Source of the DNA: Saccharopolyspora rhizosphaerae
GTDB lineage: Bacteria > Actinomycetota > Actinomycetes > Mycobacteriales > Pseudonocardiaceae
Length of the DNA: 64,000 nt
Assembly: GCF_003931915.1 (NCBI RefSeq)
Contig: NZ_RSAA01000035.1
Coordinates: 186,001-250,000 of the forward strand
Direction of reading: 5' to 3'
Positions 34,007-42,776 of this stretch are shown piece by piece; the first letter of the stretch is position 1, and every line of letters starts with the position of its first letter. The position numbers and the translations under genes are program-made. The notes under the pieces are model-generated. The model ran no database searches, had not been told where the DNA came from, and saw nothing but the letters and a program-made list of their open reading frames with translations.

Positions 34007-35030
34007 CCTGCGCGTCCTCCTGGACGCCACCCCACTGCTGGGGCCGCGCACCGGGATCGGCCGCTACACCGCGTCCCTGGTCGCGGCCCTGGCGTCCGAA
34101 GTGGACACCCGGTTGATCGGCTTCAGCACCCGCGGGTGGCGGCGGTTGCGCACCCGCGCACCGGCCGGGACGCACGTGGTGGGGCCGCCGATCCCGGCTC
34201 GCGCTCTGCGCGCGTTGTGGCGCGGCGGGAGCTTCCCGCCGGTGGAGATGCTGTCCGGACCTGTCGAGGTGGTGCACGGAACCAACTTCGTGCTGCCACC
34301 GTCGCGACGCGCGGTGGGCGTGGTGACCATCCACGACCTGGCTTTCCTGGACGACCCGTCGCTGGCCGACGCAGACCTGCCCGAGCTGGTGCGGCTCTCA
34401 GCGCAGCGGGCCCGGGTGGTGTGCACCCCGACGGCGGCGGTGGCCGACCAGGTCGCCGAGCGCCTCGACGTCGCGCCGGAGCGGCTCGCCGTGACGCCGC
34501 TGGGCCTGGACCCGGAGTGGTTCACCGCGGAGCCGGTCAAGGACCGGCGGTTGCCGCCGGAGTACCTGCTGTTCGTGGGCGCGGAGGGGCCGCGCAAGGG
34601 CCTCGACGTGCTGCGCTCGGCGCTCGCACCGGAGCTGCCGCCGCTGGTCATCGCGGGCCCGGGCACCGCGGGCGAGGACGACGGCGTGGTCCGCACCGGC
34701 TACCTCTCCGACGCGCGGCTGCGCGCTGTGGTGGCGGGCGCCAGCGCGCTGGTGCTGCCCTCGCGCGACGAGGGGTTCGGCCTGCCGGTGCTGGAGGGCC
34801 TGGCCTGCGGCGTTCCCGTGGTGTGCTCGGACCTCCCCGCGCTGCGGGAGGTTTCGGCCGGGCACGCGCTCCTCGCGCCCGTCCAGGACCCGGCCGCGCT
34901 GCGCGACGCGCTGCGCCAAGCCCTGACGGCACCACCGGAACCCCAGGCCGGACGCGCGCACGCCGAGTCCTTCACGTGGCACCGCTGCGCGAGCCGCACC
35001 CACGCCGCCTACCTCCGCGCCACCGCGTAG
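33996..35030 (+). CDS. Glycosyltransferase family 4
   Basis: This 344-residue GT-B enzyme shows RVLLDATPLLGPRTGIGRYT at the acceptor loop, VEVVHGTNFVLPPSRR, a donor-domain start at YLLFVGAEGPRKGLDVL and the donor motif RDEGFGLPVLEGLACG. It resembles the GT4 enzymes at 27974 and 29238, suggesting old duplications. GTG 33996 overlaps the end of the preceding fusion gene by 11 bp, so they are translated from one message. It converges with rmlD. The substrate is unknown. Confidence 0.86.
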   Translation: MAADLRVLLDATPLLGPRTGIGRYTASLVAALASEVDTRLIGFSTRGWRRLRTRAPAGTHVVGPPIPARALRALWRGGSFPPVEMLSGPVEVVHGTNFVLPPSRRAVGVVTIHDLAFLDDPSLADADLPELVRLSAQRARVVCTPTAAVADQVAERLDVAPERLAVTPLGLDPEWFTAEPVKDRRLPPEYLLFVGAEGPRKGLDVLRSALAPELPPLVIAGPGTAGEDDGVVRTGYLSDARLRAVVAGASALVLPSRDEGFGLPVLEGLACGVPVVCSDLPALREVSAGHALLAPVQDPAALRDALRQALTAPPEPQAGRAHAESFTWHRCASRTHAAYLRATA

Positions 35031-35113
35031 GACGAGCTCGTGCCCGCCCCCGACGACGCGAAGCTCCCGGCGTGACCTCCCGCATCCTCGGAAGCGCGCG
35101 GGTGCTGTGGTGG

Positions 35114-36034
35114 TCAGGCGTGGTGGCGGAAGGCTTCGGGGTGGGTGGCGAAGGCTTCGCGCAGCGCGTCGCGCCAAGGGCGCAACGGAGTCAACCCCGC
35201 CTCGCGCCACGCGTTCTCGGACAGAACCGAGTAGGCCGGGCGCGGGGTCTTGGTGGGGTACTCGGCGCTGCTGCAGGGCTTGACCCGCTTCGGGTCGAGG
35301 CCCAGCTCGTCGAAGATCGCGCGGGCGAACTCGAACCAGCTGGTGCTGCCGGTGTTGGTGCAGTGCAGGACCCGCTGCTCCGGGCCGTCACCGGCGGCGG
35401 CGTGGCCGGCCAGCTCGAGCAGGCCGGCGGCCAGGTCGGCGGCCCAGGTGGGCGAGCCGATCTGGTCGTCCACGACGGACAGCTCGTCGCGCTGGGCGGC
35501 GAGCCGGGCCATCGTCTTGACGAAGTTGCCGCCGTGCGCGCCGTAGACCCAGGCGGTGCGCACGACCCACGCGTGCGCACCGGACTCCAGCACCGCCTGC
35601 TCGCCTTCGAGCTTGGTGCGGCCGTAGACGGTGCGCGGGCCGGTGGTGTCGGTGGGCTCGTACGGCCGGTCGGCGTCGCCGGGGAAGACGTAGTCGGTGG
35701 AGACGTGCAGCAGCGGCAAGCCGCCTTCGCGGCACGCCTCGGCGAGCACAGCGGCACCCGTGACGTTGACCCGCTCGGCGCTCTCCGGGTCGGATTCGGC
35801 CGCGTCGACGGCGGTGCACGCCGCGGTGTTGATCACGACGGGACGCATCTCGGCGTCGCTCGCCGCTTCAGCGAGGGCCTCGACCGCGTCGCGCACGGCC
35901 TCGGTCTCGGTGATGTCGAGCTCCGCCGACCCCGGCGCGTGGACGAGGCTTCCGCGCCGGGCGCCGAGGATCGCCGCCAGCTCGGAGCCGACCTGGCCCT
36001 TGCCGCCGGGCACGAGCGCAGCCAGCCGGGTCAC
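35114..36034 (-). CDS. rmlD: dTDP-4-dehydrorhamnose reductase
   Basis: RmlD makes dTDP-L-rhamnose by NADPH-dependent reduction, the last step of the pathway. The 306-residue SDR protein has the N-terminal nucleotide motif PGGKGQVG (GxxGxxG), LHVSTDYVFPGD and the catalytic YGRTK (YxxxK). VVDDQIGSPTWAADLA is the family's substrate-side signature. GTG 36034 overlaps the rmlB stop as GTGA, so the two are translationally coupled. RmlA and RmlC are not in the window and must be encoded elsewhere. Confidence 0.95.
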   Translation of the reverse strand: MTRLAALVPGGKGQVGSELAAILGARRGSLVHAPGSAELDITETEAVRDAVEALAEAASDAEMRPVVINTAACTAVDAAESDPESAERVNVTGAAVLAEACREGGLPLLHVSTDYVFPGDADRPYEPTDTTGPRTVYGRTKLEGEQAVLESGAHAWVVRTAWVYGAHGGNFVKTMARLAAQRDELSVVDDQIGSPTWAADLAAGLLELAGHAAAGDGPEQRVLHCTNTGSTSWFEFARAIFDELGLDPKRVKPCSSAEYPTKTPRPAYSVLSENAWREAGLTPLRPWRDALREAFATHPEAFRHHA

Positions 36035-37020
36035 CGGGCCACCGCCGCGCGCTGCTTCAGCGGCTCCCACCAGGACCGGTTCTCCCGGTACCAGGCGATG
36101 GTGTCGCGCAGGCCGGTCTCGAAGTCCACCTGCGGCGCGTAGCCGAGCTGCTCGGTGATCTTGGTGTGGTCGACGGAGTAGCGGCGGTCGTGGCCCATGC
36201 GGTCGGGGACCTGCTCGACCATCGAGTCGTCGAGGCCGAACTCGGCCAGCAGCCGCTCGGTGAGCTCCTTGTTGGTCAGCTCGGTGCCGCCGCCGATGTT
36301 GTAGATCTCGCCGGGCTTGCCGGACTCGGCGACGAGCTGGATGCCGCGGCAGTGGTCGTCGACGTGCAGCCAGTCGCGCACGTTCATGCCGTCGCCGTAG
36401 AGCGGGACCGTCCGACCGTCCATCAGGTTCGTGATGAACAGCGGCAGCACCTTCTCCGGGAACTGGTACGGGCCGTAGTTGTTCGAGCACCGCGTGATGC
36501 ACACCGGAAGGCCGTGCGTGCGGTGGTAGGCCCGCGCGATCAGGTCGGATCCGGCCTTCGCCGCCGAGTACGGCGAGTTGGGTTCGAGAAGATGATCTTC
36601 CGGCCACGAACCGGTATCGATCGTCCCGTAGACCTCGTCGGTCGAGACGTGGACGAACTTGCCGACTCCGGCCTCCAGCGCGGCCTGCAGCAGGGCGTTG
36701 GTGCCCACGACGTTGGTCACCACGAAGGCGTCCGAGCCGGTGATGGAGCGGTCCACGTGCGTCTCAGCGGCGAAGTGCACCACGACGTCAACGCTGGTCA
36801 TCACGTCGGCGAGCAGGTCCCGATCGCAGATGTCACCGCGCACGAACCGCAGCCGCGGGTCGTCGGCGACCTCAGCCAGGTTCGCCTCGTTGCCCGCGTA
36901 GGTGAGCTTGTCGAGCACGACCACCTCGGCGCCGCTGAACTCGGGATGTGCCCCGCCCAGCAGCTGCCTGACGTAGTGCGAGCCGATGAAACCGGCCCCA
37001 CCGGTGACCAGAATCCGCAT
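36031..37020 (-). CDS. rmlB: dTDP-glucose 4,6-dehydratase
   Basis: RmlB converts dTDP-glucose to dTDP-4-keto-6-deoxyglucose, the second step to rhamnose. The 329-residue SDR protein begins MRILVTGGAGFIGSHYV and has FAAETHVDRSI, HVSTDEVYG, the catalytic YSAAK and TRCSNNYGPYQFPEK, all standard for the family. ATG 37020 is preceded by GAGGAAGAGG, a strong ribosome-binding site, and gives the usual length; a frame to 37098 adds unrelated residues. It is the first gene of the rmlB-rmlD operon and is divergent from the LCP gene across 257 bp. Confidence 0.96.
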   Translation of the reverse strand: MRILVTGGAGFIGSHYVRQLLGGAHPEFSGAEVVVLDKLTYAGNEANLAEVADDPRLRFVRGDICDRDLLADVMTSVDVVVHFAAETHVDRSITGSDAFVVTNVVGTNALLQAALEAGVGKFVHVSTDEVYGTIDTGSWPEDHLLEPNSPYSAAKAGSDLIARAYHRTHGLPVCITRCSNNYGPYQFPEKVLPLFITNLMDGRTVPLYGDGMNVRDWLHVDDHCRGIQLVAESGKPGEIYNIGGGTELTNKELTERLLAEFGLDDSMVEQVPDRMGHDRRYSVDHTKITEQLGYAPQVDFETGLRDTIAWYRENRSWWEPLKQRAAVAR

Positions 37021-37277
37021 TCCGCCTCTTCCTCGTCCATCGCGGGCCGTAGGGGCACTGCCCGCGATGGGCAGTCTGACATGCGCCGATGCCCGCACGA
37101 ACCCGCTCCCGCATTACGTACAGTGATACCGATGCTTCACCCTTATGAGTGAGGTCACCAGATTCCGAGGGACCCGTCATCGGTGGAGTCGATCACCGTT
37201 AGCCTGCACCAGGAAGTCGGGCAACATCACTCCTACAGGTGTAACGCTCGCCCCCGCAGCCCCCGAGGAGGAATCGC

Positions 37278-39023
37278 GTGGACGACCGGCCGAGGCGGCC
37301 CGGGAGCCCTGATGGGCGGCCCGGCCGAGGTGTTCCGCCCCGCGGATCGGGAGGCGGAGCAGCCCGCTCCGGCGCTGCGGCCGGACGGCCGCAGGGTGCC
37401 CGTCGCACCAGCGCTCCGAGGCCCGCGGGAGGTGGCGCCGCAGGCGCTCCGAAGAGTGCTCCGGTCGCTGCTCAGCGTAAGTCTTCGGCGAGGAACTCCG
37501 CTCAATCCGGTGATGCCGGCCTTCCCCCGGAAGACGTCTGGAGCCGGGGTGGGTTCTGGCAGCGCAAGGCCACCCGGAACGGTCTCCGCACGCTGACCGC
37601 CCTGCTGTCGGTGATCGTCCTGTGCGTGACCGGTTTCGCCTGGGCGATGTTCCGCCCCGGTGCCGGCGGCACCGGCACCGCCGACGTCATCGGCAGCGGC
37701 TTCAGCGCCCCCGACGGCGCGACCGACATCCTGCTGATCGGCAACGACAGCCGCACCGACGCCCAGGGCAACCCGCTGCCCAAGCAGGTCCTGGAAGAGC
37801 TGCGCACCACCCAGGAGGGCGGCGACCTCACCGACGCGATGATCCTGGTGCGCATCCCCAACGGCGGGCACAGCGCCAGCGCGATGTCCTTCCCGCGCGA
37901 CACGATGGTCAAGAGCGACTACGGCAAGAGCAAGCACAAGCTCACCGAGACCATGAACCGCGGCAAGGACGCCGAACGCGCCAGGCTCCAGGAAGAAGGG
38001 GTCACCGATCCCAAGGAGCTCGACCAGAAGTCCCGGCTGGCGGGCAAGCAGGCGCTGCTGAAGACCATCGAGAAGTTGACCGGCGTCAGCATCGACCACT
38101 ACGCCGAGGTCAACCTGCTCGGCTTCTACGAGATCACCAAGGCCGTCGGCGGCGTCGAGGTCTGCCTCAACGAAGCCACCAAGGACAGCTACTCCGGCGC
38201 CGACTTCAAGAAGGGCGTGCAGACGATCGAGGGCGCCGACGCGCTCGCCTTCGTCCGGCAGCGGCACGGGCTTCTCAACGAGCTCTCCCGCGGCAAGCGG
38301 CAGCAGGTGTTCATGTCCGCGCTGGCCCACCGGATCCTGTCCTCCGGCACGCTGGCCAACCCGCGCAAGCTCAGCGCGCTGATCGACGCGATCAACAAGT
38401 CCGTCACCCTGGACCCCGCCCTGGCCAACGACATCCTCGGCTTCGCCGAGCAGATGCAAGGCATCGCGGGCGGCAACGTGCAGTTCTACAGCGCGCCGGT
38501 GCACCTGGTCGGCGACTCCGGCGAAGAGGACGTGACCCTGAACATCGCCGAGAGCAAGCAGTTCGCGGCCGACCTGCTTCTGCCCCCGCAGCAGCGCGCG
38601 CAGAAGCTGGCGAGCATGAAGTCGCCGACGAAGATCACCACGAGCGTCTACAACGCCTCCGGCATCAGCGGTCTGGCCGCCAACGTGCTGGAAGAGCTGG
38701 CGAGCCAGGGCTTCCAGGAAGGCAGCAGCGCCAACGCGGAGACCCGCAGCTCCTCGGTGGTCTACTACGCCAACGGCGAGCAGGACGTCGGCAAGATGGT
38801 CGCCGAATCGCTCGGTGGCCTGCCCACGGAGGTCAGCCCCAACATCACCTCCGGCAGCGTCGAGGTCTACATCGGCAAGGACTACAAGGGCCCGGGCAAG
38901 CAGAACTTCACCGGTGCCCCCACGGTCCGCCTCGACGGCCTGAACAAGGCCGGGCCGCTGCGCACCCAGGCGGACTCGAGCAACACCCCGATCACCGCCG
39001 ACGGAGTGCCCTGCATCGACTGA
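37278..39023 (+). CDS. LytR-CpsA-Psr (LCP) ligase with C-terminal LytR_C domain
   Basis: LCP proteins attach glycopolymers such as arabinogalactan or teichoic acid to peptidoglycan. The 581-residue protein has a disordered, Pro/Gly/Arg-rich N-terminus (about 1-95), one transmembrane helix (about 105-125), the LCP domain (about 145-400) and a LytR_C domain (about 445-545). LCP residues visible are LLIGNDSRTD, SFPRDTMV and the phosphate-binding ALAFVRQRHGLLNEL. GTG 37278 follows GAGGA at 7 nt. It matches the position of mycobacterial CpsA next to the rhamnose genes. A perfect 19-bp terminator follows. Confidence 0.93.
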   Translation: MDDRPRRPGSPDGRPGRGVPPRGSGGGAARSGAAAGRPQGARRTSAPRPAGGGAAGAPKSAPVAAQRKSSARNSAQSGDAGLPPEDVWSRGGFWQRKATRNGLRTLTALLSVIVLCVTGFAWAMFRPGAGGTGTADVIGSGFSAPDGATDILLIGNDSRTDAQGNPLPKQVLEELRTTQEGGDLTDAMILVRIPNGGHSASAMSFPRDTMVKSDYGKSKHKLTETMNRGKDAERARLQEEGVTDPKELDQKSRLAGKQALLKTIEKLTGVSIDHYAEVNLLGFYEITKAVGGVEVCLNEATKDSYSGADFKKGVQTIEGADALAFVRQRHGLLNELSRGKRQQVFMSALAHRILSSGTLANPRKLSALIDAINKSVTLDPALANDILGFAEQMQGIAGGNVQFYSAPVHLVGDSGEEDVTLNIAESKQFAADLLLPPQQRAQKLASMKSPTKITTSVYNASGISGLAANVLEELASQGFQEGSSANAETRSSSVVYYANGEQDVGKMVAESLGGLPTEVSPNITSGSVEVYIGKDYKGPGKQNFTGAPTVRLDGLNKAGPLRTQADSSNTPITADGVPCID

Positions 39024-39027
39024 TGCG

Positions 39028-39069
39028 CGTGGGAACCTTCCTGCCACTCGTGGCAGGAAGGTTCCCACG
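39028..39069 (+). terminator. Strong terminator, perfect 19-bp stem
   Basis: Bases 39028-39046 (beginning CGTGGGAACCTTCC) pair perfectly with 39051-39069 across the tetraloop CTCG. It starts 4 nt after the LCP stop codon and is the longest perfect hairpin noticed in the window. Confidence 0.85.
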
Positions 39070-39269
39070 TCCCGTCGCGGTGAGGGCCCCGCTCCTCCCA
39101 CTCCTCGCCGGCGCGCGGAGGACCGCGGCGTCCGCCGCAGCACCACGTTCCGCCGCTCCCGGCAGAGCGATCTTCCCCCTCTCGAGCAACCGGACTCACC
39201 GCCGCACGTCTCACGGAACGGAAAGCGGGTAGGAGCACCCGTTGCTGAAAACCCTTGGGGGACTCGACC

Positions 39270-39827
39270 ATGCTCAAGCGAATCGGTACCGCGACCGCTC
39301 TGCTCGGTGGGACGTTGCTCATCACCGGGTGCAGCGGCCAGGCCGCGGCGCTGACCCACGCCGTCGGCACCGCACCGGCCGACGAGATCTCCGCGTCGCA
39401 GTGCGCGGCCACCGACTTCCGGATCGAGCTGCAGGCCCAGCCCGATCCGAGCCGGTACCTGCTGACCACGACCAACACGTCGGACCAGGCCTGCCGGCTC
39501 GGCGGCTGGGTGGCCCTGACGCCGAAGGACATGACCGACGAGCCGATCGAGCAGGTCCCCAGCACGAACGTCGAGGTGCCCGGCGCCCCCCAGGACCTCA
39601 CGCTCGCACCGGGCCGGACCGCGTTCGCCGGGGTGCACGTCGAGCTGGGCGACAAGCAGGACTCTGACACCTACGTCACCAGCGGTGTCGACGCCAGCCC
39701 CACCGACATGAGCGGCTCGGTCAACGCGCCGGTCCGCGGATTGACCCCCGAACCGGTCACCGAGATCCCGCTCCGGGGCCTCCAGGTCGGCACCCTGCAG
39801 CCCTCGGCGCAGGGCGTGCTCTTCTGA
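39270..39827 (+). CDS. Lipoprotein, probable DUF4232 family
   Basis: The 185-residue protein starts MLKRIGTATALLGG and has the lipobox LLITGC, so Cys20 would be lipidated and the protein anchored outside the membrane. The mature part (about 45-165) is beta-rich, with QCAATDFRIELQ, NTSDQACRLGGWVALTP and LAPGRTAFAGVHV, which I match to DUF4232. That family has no established function. ATG 39270 is preferred, with GGGGGA 9 nt upstream; a TTG at 39255 is unlikely. It lies between two LCP genes but is separated from the first by a strong terminator. Confidence 0.8.
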   Translation: MLKRIGTATALLGGTLLITGCSGQAAALTHAVGTAPADEISASQCAATDFRIELQAQPDPSRYLLTTTNTSDQACRLGGWVALTPKDMTDEPIEQVPSTNVEVPGAPQDLTLAPGRTAFAGVHVELGDKQDSDTYVTSGVDASPTDMSGSVNAPVRGLTPEPVTEIPLRGLQVGTLQPSAQGVLF

Positions 39828-39891
39828 CCCTCCCGAGGACGCCGCGCGAAGCCCGCACCGACCCCTTCGCGGCGTTCCGCGGATCACAGTG

Positions 39892-39914
39892 GGAGGAAGG
39901 TTCCCCTCCTCCCG
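39892..39914 (+). terminator. Hairpin after the lipoprotein gene
   Basis: GGGAGGA (39892-39898) pairs with TCCTCCC (39908-39914) across a 9-nt loop, 65 nt after the lipoprotein stop codon. Confidence 0.4.
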
Positions 39915-39973
39915 CCTCGCGCGTGATCCTCGGCAGCTAATGTGAAAGTCGGCGCACAACACGGGGGGAGGGC

Positions 39974-41164
39974 GTGGTGGACGAACCGGAACAGGGGCAG
40001 GAGCCACCCGGACCGGACGGCACCAGCGACCCACCACAGCGGTCCGCAGCGCGGATCGTCGGCAGGAGCGTCGTCGCGCTCGCCTCGGTGGCGGTGCTGG
40101 GTCTCAGCGCGGTCGGCTGGTTCGTCACCGACCGGCTCAGCGAGGTCAGCTCCGCGAAGGTCCTGGCCGAGGTGCCCGACGCGCCCCCTCCGGACGACGG
40201 CGCGACCGACGTGCTGCTGGTCGGCAGCGACAGCCGCACCGACGCGCAGGGCAACCCGCTCCCGCTGCGGGTGCTCAAGCAGCTGCGCACCGAAGCCACC
40301 GGCGGGCTCAACACGGACAGCCTGGTGCTCATCCGGGTCCCGCACAGCGGCGCTCCGCCCACCGCCGTCTCGATCCCGCGTGACACCTCCACGCCGGCCC
40401 CGTCGGGCCGCAACGAGAAGATCAACTCGGTGTACGGGCTCACCAAGCAGGCCACCTCCGACGAGCTGGAGGGCGAGGGGCTGCCCGCCGCCGAGGTCGA
40501 GCGCCGCGCGAAGGTCGCCGGTCAGCGGGCGCTGGTGCAGACGGTGCAGACGCTCACCGGCCTGCGCATCGACCACTACGCCGAGATCAACCTGCTCGGG
40601 TTCTTCGAGCTCACCGACGCCGTCGGCGGTGTCGAGGTGTGCTTGAACAGCGCGACCAGCGACAAGGACTCCGGCGCGGACTTCAGCGCCGGTCGGCAGA
40701 CCGTCACCGGCGGCGACGCGCTGTCGTTCGTCCGCCAGCGGCACGGCCTGCCGCGCGGTGACCTGGACCGGATCGTGCGGCAACAGGTGTTCATGGCCGG
40801 TCTGGCCAACAAGGTCCTCTCCACCGGCACGCTCACCGACCCGGCGCGGGTCAACGAGCTCGTCGCCGCCACCCAGCGCACCGTGGAGCTCGACGAGGCC
40901 TGGGACCCGCTGGGTTTCGTGCAGCAGATGCAGCAGGTCGCCGCGGGCCGGGTCAGCTTCGTGACGATGCCGGTGCTCAGCGCGGGCGCGCGCGACGACC
41001 GGGGGCAGAGCATCGTGTCCATCGACCGGCAGGCGGTGCAGCGGTTCTTCGCCGGGCTGGCGGTCAACCCACCGGGGATGGCGCCGAAGCCGGGCCTGCG
41101 GTTGGACGGCACTGCCAAGCGGCAACCCATCACCTCCGACGGCGACGTCCCCTGCGTGAACTAG
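39974..41164 (+). CDS. Second LytR-CpsA-Psr (LCP) family ligase
   Basis: The 396-residue protein has a short polar N-terminus, one transmembrane helix (about 30-52) and an LCP domain (about 75-335). Its motifs VLLVGSDSRTDAQGNPLP, SIPRDTS, EINLLGFFELTDAVGGVEV and LSFVRQRHGLPRGDLDRI parallel those of the first LCP protein almost segment by segment. It lacks the LytR_C domain. The two probably arose by duplication and share or divide glycopolymer attachment. GTG 39974 (or GTG 39977) follows a GGGGGGAGGG site. Its TAG stop codon is part of the -10 hexamer of the next gene. Confidence 0.92.
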   Translation: MVDEPEQGQEPPGPDGTSDPPQRSAARIVGRSVVALASVAVLGLSAVGWFVTDRLSEVSSAKVLAEVPDAPPPDDGATDVLLVGSDSRTDAQGNPLPLRVLKQLRTEATGGLNTDSLVLIRVPHSGAPPTAVSIPRDTSTPAPSGRNEKINSVYGLTKQATSDELEGEGLPAAEVERRAKVAGQRALVQTVQTLTGLRIDHYAEINLLGFFELTDAVGGVEVCLNSATSDKDSGADFSAGRQTVTGGDALSFVRQRHGLPRGDLDRIVRQQVFMAGLANKVLSTGTLTDPARVNELVAATQRTVELDEAWDPLGFVQQMQQVAAGRVSFVTMPVLSAGARDDRGQSIVSIDRQAVQRFFAGLAVNPPGMAPKPGLRLDGTAKRQPITSDGDVPCVN

Positions 41165-41167
41165 CCT
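41162..41167 (+). promoter_or_regulatory. -10 hexamer TAGCCT overlapping a stop codon
   Basis: The hexamer begins with the TAG stop of the second LCP gene and lies 7-12 nt upstream of the ATG at 41174, with no Shine-Dalgarno. Confidence 0.45.
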
Positions 41168-41173
41168 GCCCGC

Positions 41174-41887
41174 ATGAGCATCACCCAGGCCCTCCTCGGT
41201 CCGCTGCTGGCCACCGGCGCGCCCAAACCGCTGATCACCCACTACGACGACGCCACCGGCGCGCGCATCGAGCTCTCCCGAGCGACCACGGCGAACTGGG
41301 CGGCCAAGACGGCCAACTGGCTGGTGGACGAGATGGACCTGGAGCCGGCGACGCCGGTGCTGGTGTCGCTGCCGGCCCACTGGCAGACCGTCGGCGTGCT
41401 GCTGGGCGCCTGGTGGGCCGGTGCGCACGTGACCGACCGGGCTGACGGCGCGGAGGTCGCCTTCGTGCCGGCCACCGACCTCGCCCGCGGTGAGGGCGCG
41501 CACGCCGTGGCGGCCGTGGGGCTGGACCCGCTGGGCGCGCCGGTGCGCGACCTGCCGAGCGGTGCCGTCGACTACGTCTCGGACATCCGGGTGCACGGCG
41601 ACGACTTCAGCCCGCTCACGCCGGTCGCCGGTGATGCCCCCGCACTGCTCGGGATGTCGGTCGACGAGGTCGTCGAGCGGGCCCGACGCCGGGCAGGCGA
41701 ACTCGGCATCGGCCGCGACGACCGGGTCCTGTCCACCGTGGACTGGACACTGCCGGACGGTGTCGTGAACGGGTTGCTGGCGGTGCTCGCGGCGGAAGCG
41801 GCACTGGTGCACTGCAGCAACCTGGACCTCGACCGCCTGGACAAGCGGCGTGCCGACGAGCGCACGACGGTCGAGCTGGGGCTCTGA
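41174..41887 (+). CDS. TIGR03089 family protein
   Basis: The 237-residue protein is recognised as the actinobacterial TIGR03089 family. Its start ITQALLGPLLATGAPKPLIT, and the segments VLVSLPAHWQTVGVLLGAWWAGAHV and LSTVDWTLPDGVVNGLL, resemble the N-terminal subdomain of acyl-CoA synthetase/adenylate-forming enzymes without the catalytic C-terminal part. No catalytic function can be assigned. It follows the LCP gene by 9 bp, as in mycobacteria (from memory). Transcription may start at its own ATG. Confidence 0.82.
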   Translation: MSITQALLGPLLATGAPKPLITHYDDATGARIELSRATTANWAAKTANWLVDEMDLEPATPVLVSLPAHWQTVGVLLGAWWAGAHVTDRADGAEVAFVPATDLARGEGAHAVAAVGLDPLGAPVRDLPSGAVDYVSDIRVHGDDFSPLTPVAGDAPALLGMSVDEVVERARRRAGELGIGRDDRVLSTVDWTLPDGVVNGLLAVLAAEAALVHCSNLDLDRLDKRRADERTTVELGL

Positions 41888-41930
41888 GAGGCCCCTCACA
41901 CAGCGCCCGCGCCGGTGAGCTACCCGTGGG

Positions 41931-41936
41931 TAACAT
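41931..41936 (+). promoter_or_regulatory. -10 hexamer TAACAT, probable leaderless start
   Basis: The hexamer lies 7-12 nt upstream of the ATG at 41943, with no Shine-Dalgarno. Confidence 0.5.
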
Positions 41937-41942
41937 CGCTGC

Positions 41943-42725
41943 ATGAGCGATGCCGAGTCCCTCTTCCGCGTCGAGGGTGACTTCTTCGTGCCGAACGAAG
42001 CGGCCGGGAACCCCTGGGGCGAGCTGACCGCCGGTGGGCCGGTCGCGGGACTGATCGCCCACGCCGTCGAGCAGGCCAACGACGACCCGGACCTGTTCGT
42101 CGCCCGGCTCACCGTGGACTTGATGCGCCCGGTGCCGCGCGTCCCGCTGACTGTCGACGTGCGCCCGCTGCGCACCGGCAAGCGGCTCCAGGTGGTGCAG
42201 GCGGGCCTGCACATCGACGGGAAGCTGCACACCAACGCCACCGCGCACCTGCTGCGGCGATCTGACCTCGACGGCTCGGGTCCTGACGCGGTGGTTCCCT
42301 TCGCGGGTCCCGAGGGGCTCGAGGACCGCACGCTGCTGCCGCCGGAACTGGAACTGCGCTGGGGCGTGCACGACCTGATGCAGGTCCGGTGGATCGCCGA
42401 CCAGTCGGCCACCGGCACCAGCCGCGCGTGGATGCGGATGCCGCTGCCCCTGCTGGCGGGCGAACCCCTCAGCCCGCTGTCGCACGTCGCGATCCTCGCC
42501 GACGCGATCAGCGCGGCCAGCCCGGTCGGCGAGCTGTTCGGGCCGTGGATCAACACCGACGTCTCGCTCCACCTGCACCGCGAGATGCGCGGCGAATGGC
42601 TCGGCGTGGAGGTGCAGCGCGAGGTCCAACCCACCGGCATCGGCACCGCCCACGCCCTCCTCTACGACGCGGAAGGCCCCCTCGGCACGGCCCAGGAAGC
42701 GGTCATGGTGAACCAACTGGGCTGA
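41943..42725 (+). CDS. Acyl-CoA thioesterase-like double hotdog protein
   Basis: The 260-residue protein has two hotdog-like repeats. The first (about 1-110) contains WGELTAGGPVAGLIAHAVE and RLTVDLMRPVPRVPL. The second (about 125-258) ends with WINTDVSLHLHREMRGEW and GTAHALLYDAEGPLGTAQEA. This matches the thioesterase families related to TesB found in actinobacteria, which cleave acyl-CoA. The substrate is unknown. It is the last gene of the plus-strand run before the repeat region. Confidence 0.8.
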   Translation: MSDAESLFRVEGDFFVPNEAAGNPWGELTAGGPVAGLIAHAVEQANDDPDLFVARLTVDLMRPVPRVPLTVDVRPLRTGKRLQVVQAGLHIDGKLHTNATAHLLRRSDLDGSGPDAVVPFAGPEGLEDRTLLPPELELRWGVHDLMQVRWIADQSATGTSRAWMRMPLPLLAGEPLSPLSHVAILADAISAASPVGELFGPWINTDVSLHLHREMRGEWLGVEVQREVQPTGIGTAHALLYDAEGPLGTAQEAVMVNQLG

Positions 42726-42776
42726 CCCGCGGGCACCCGGGTCGGCGCCTCGGTGGCGCCTCCGGGAGCGGGATCA

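Noticed and set aside
35114..36607. rmlD read as a 497-residue protein
   Set aside because: The first 190 residues are rmlB read in another frame. The GTGA overlap at 36034 gives a normal 306-residue RmlD.
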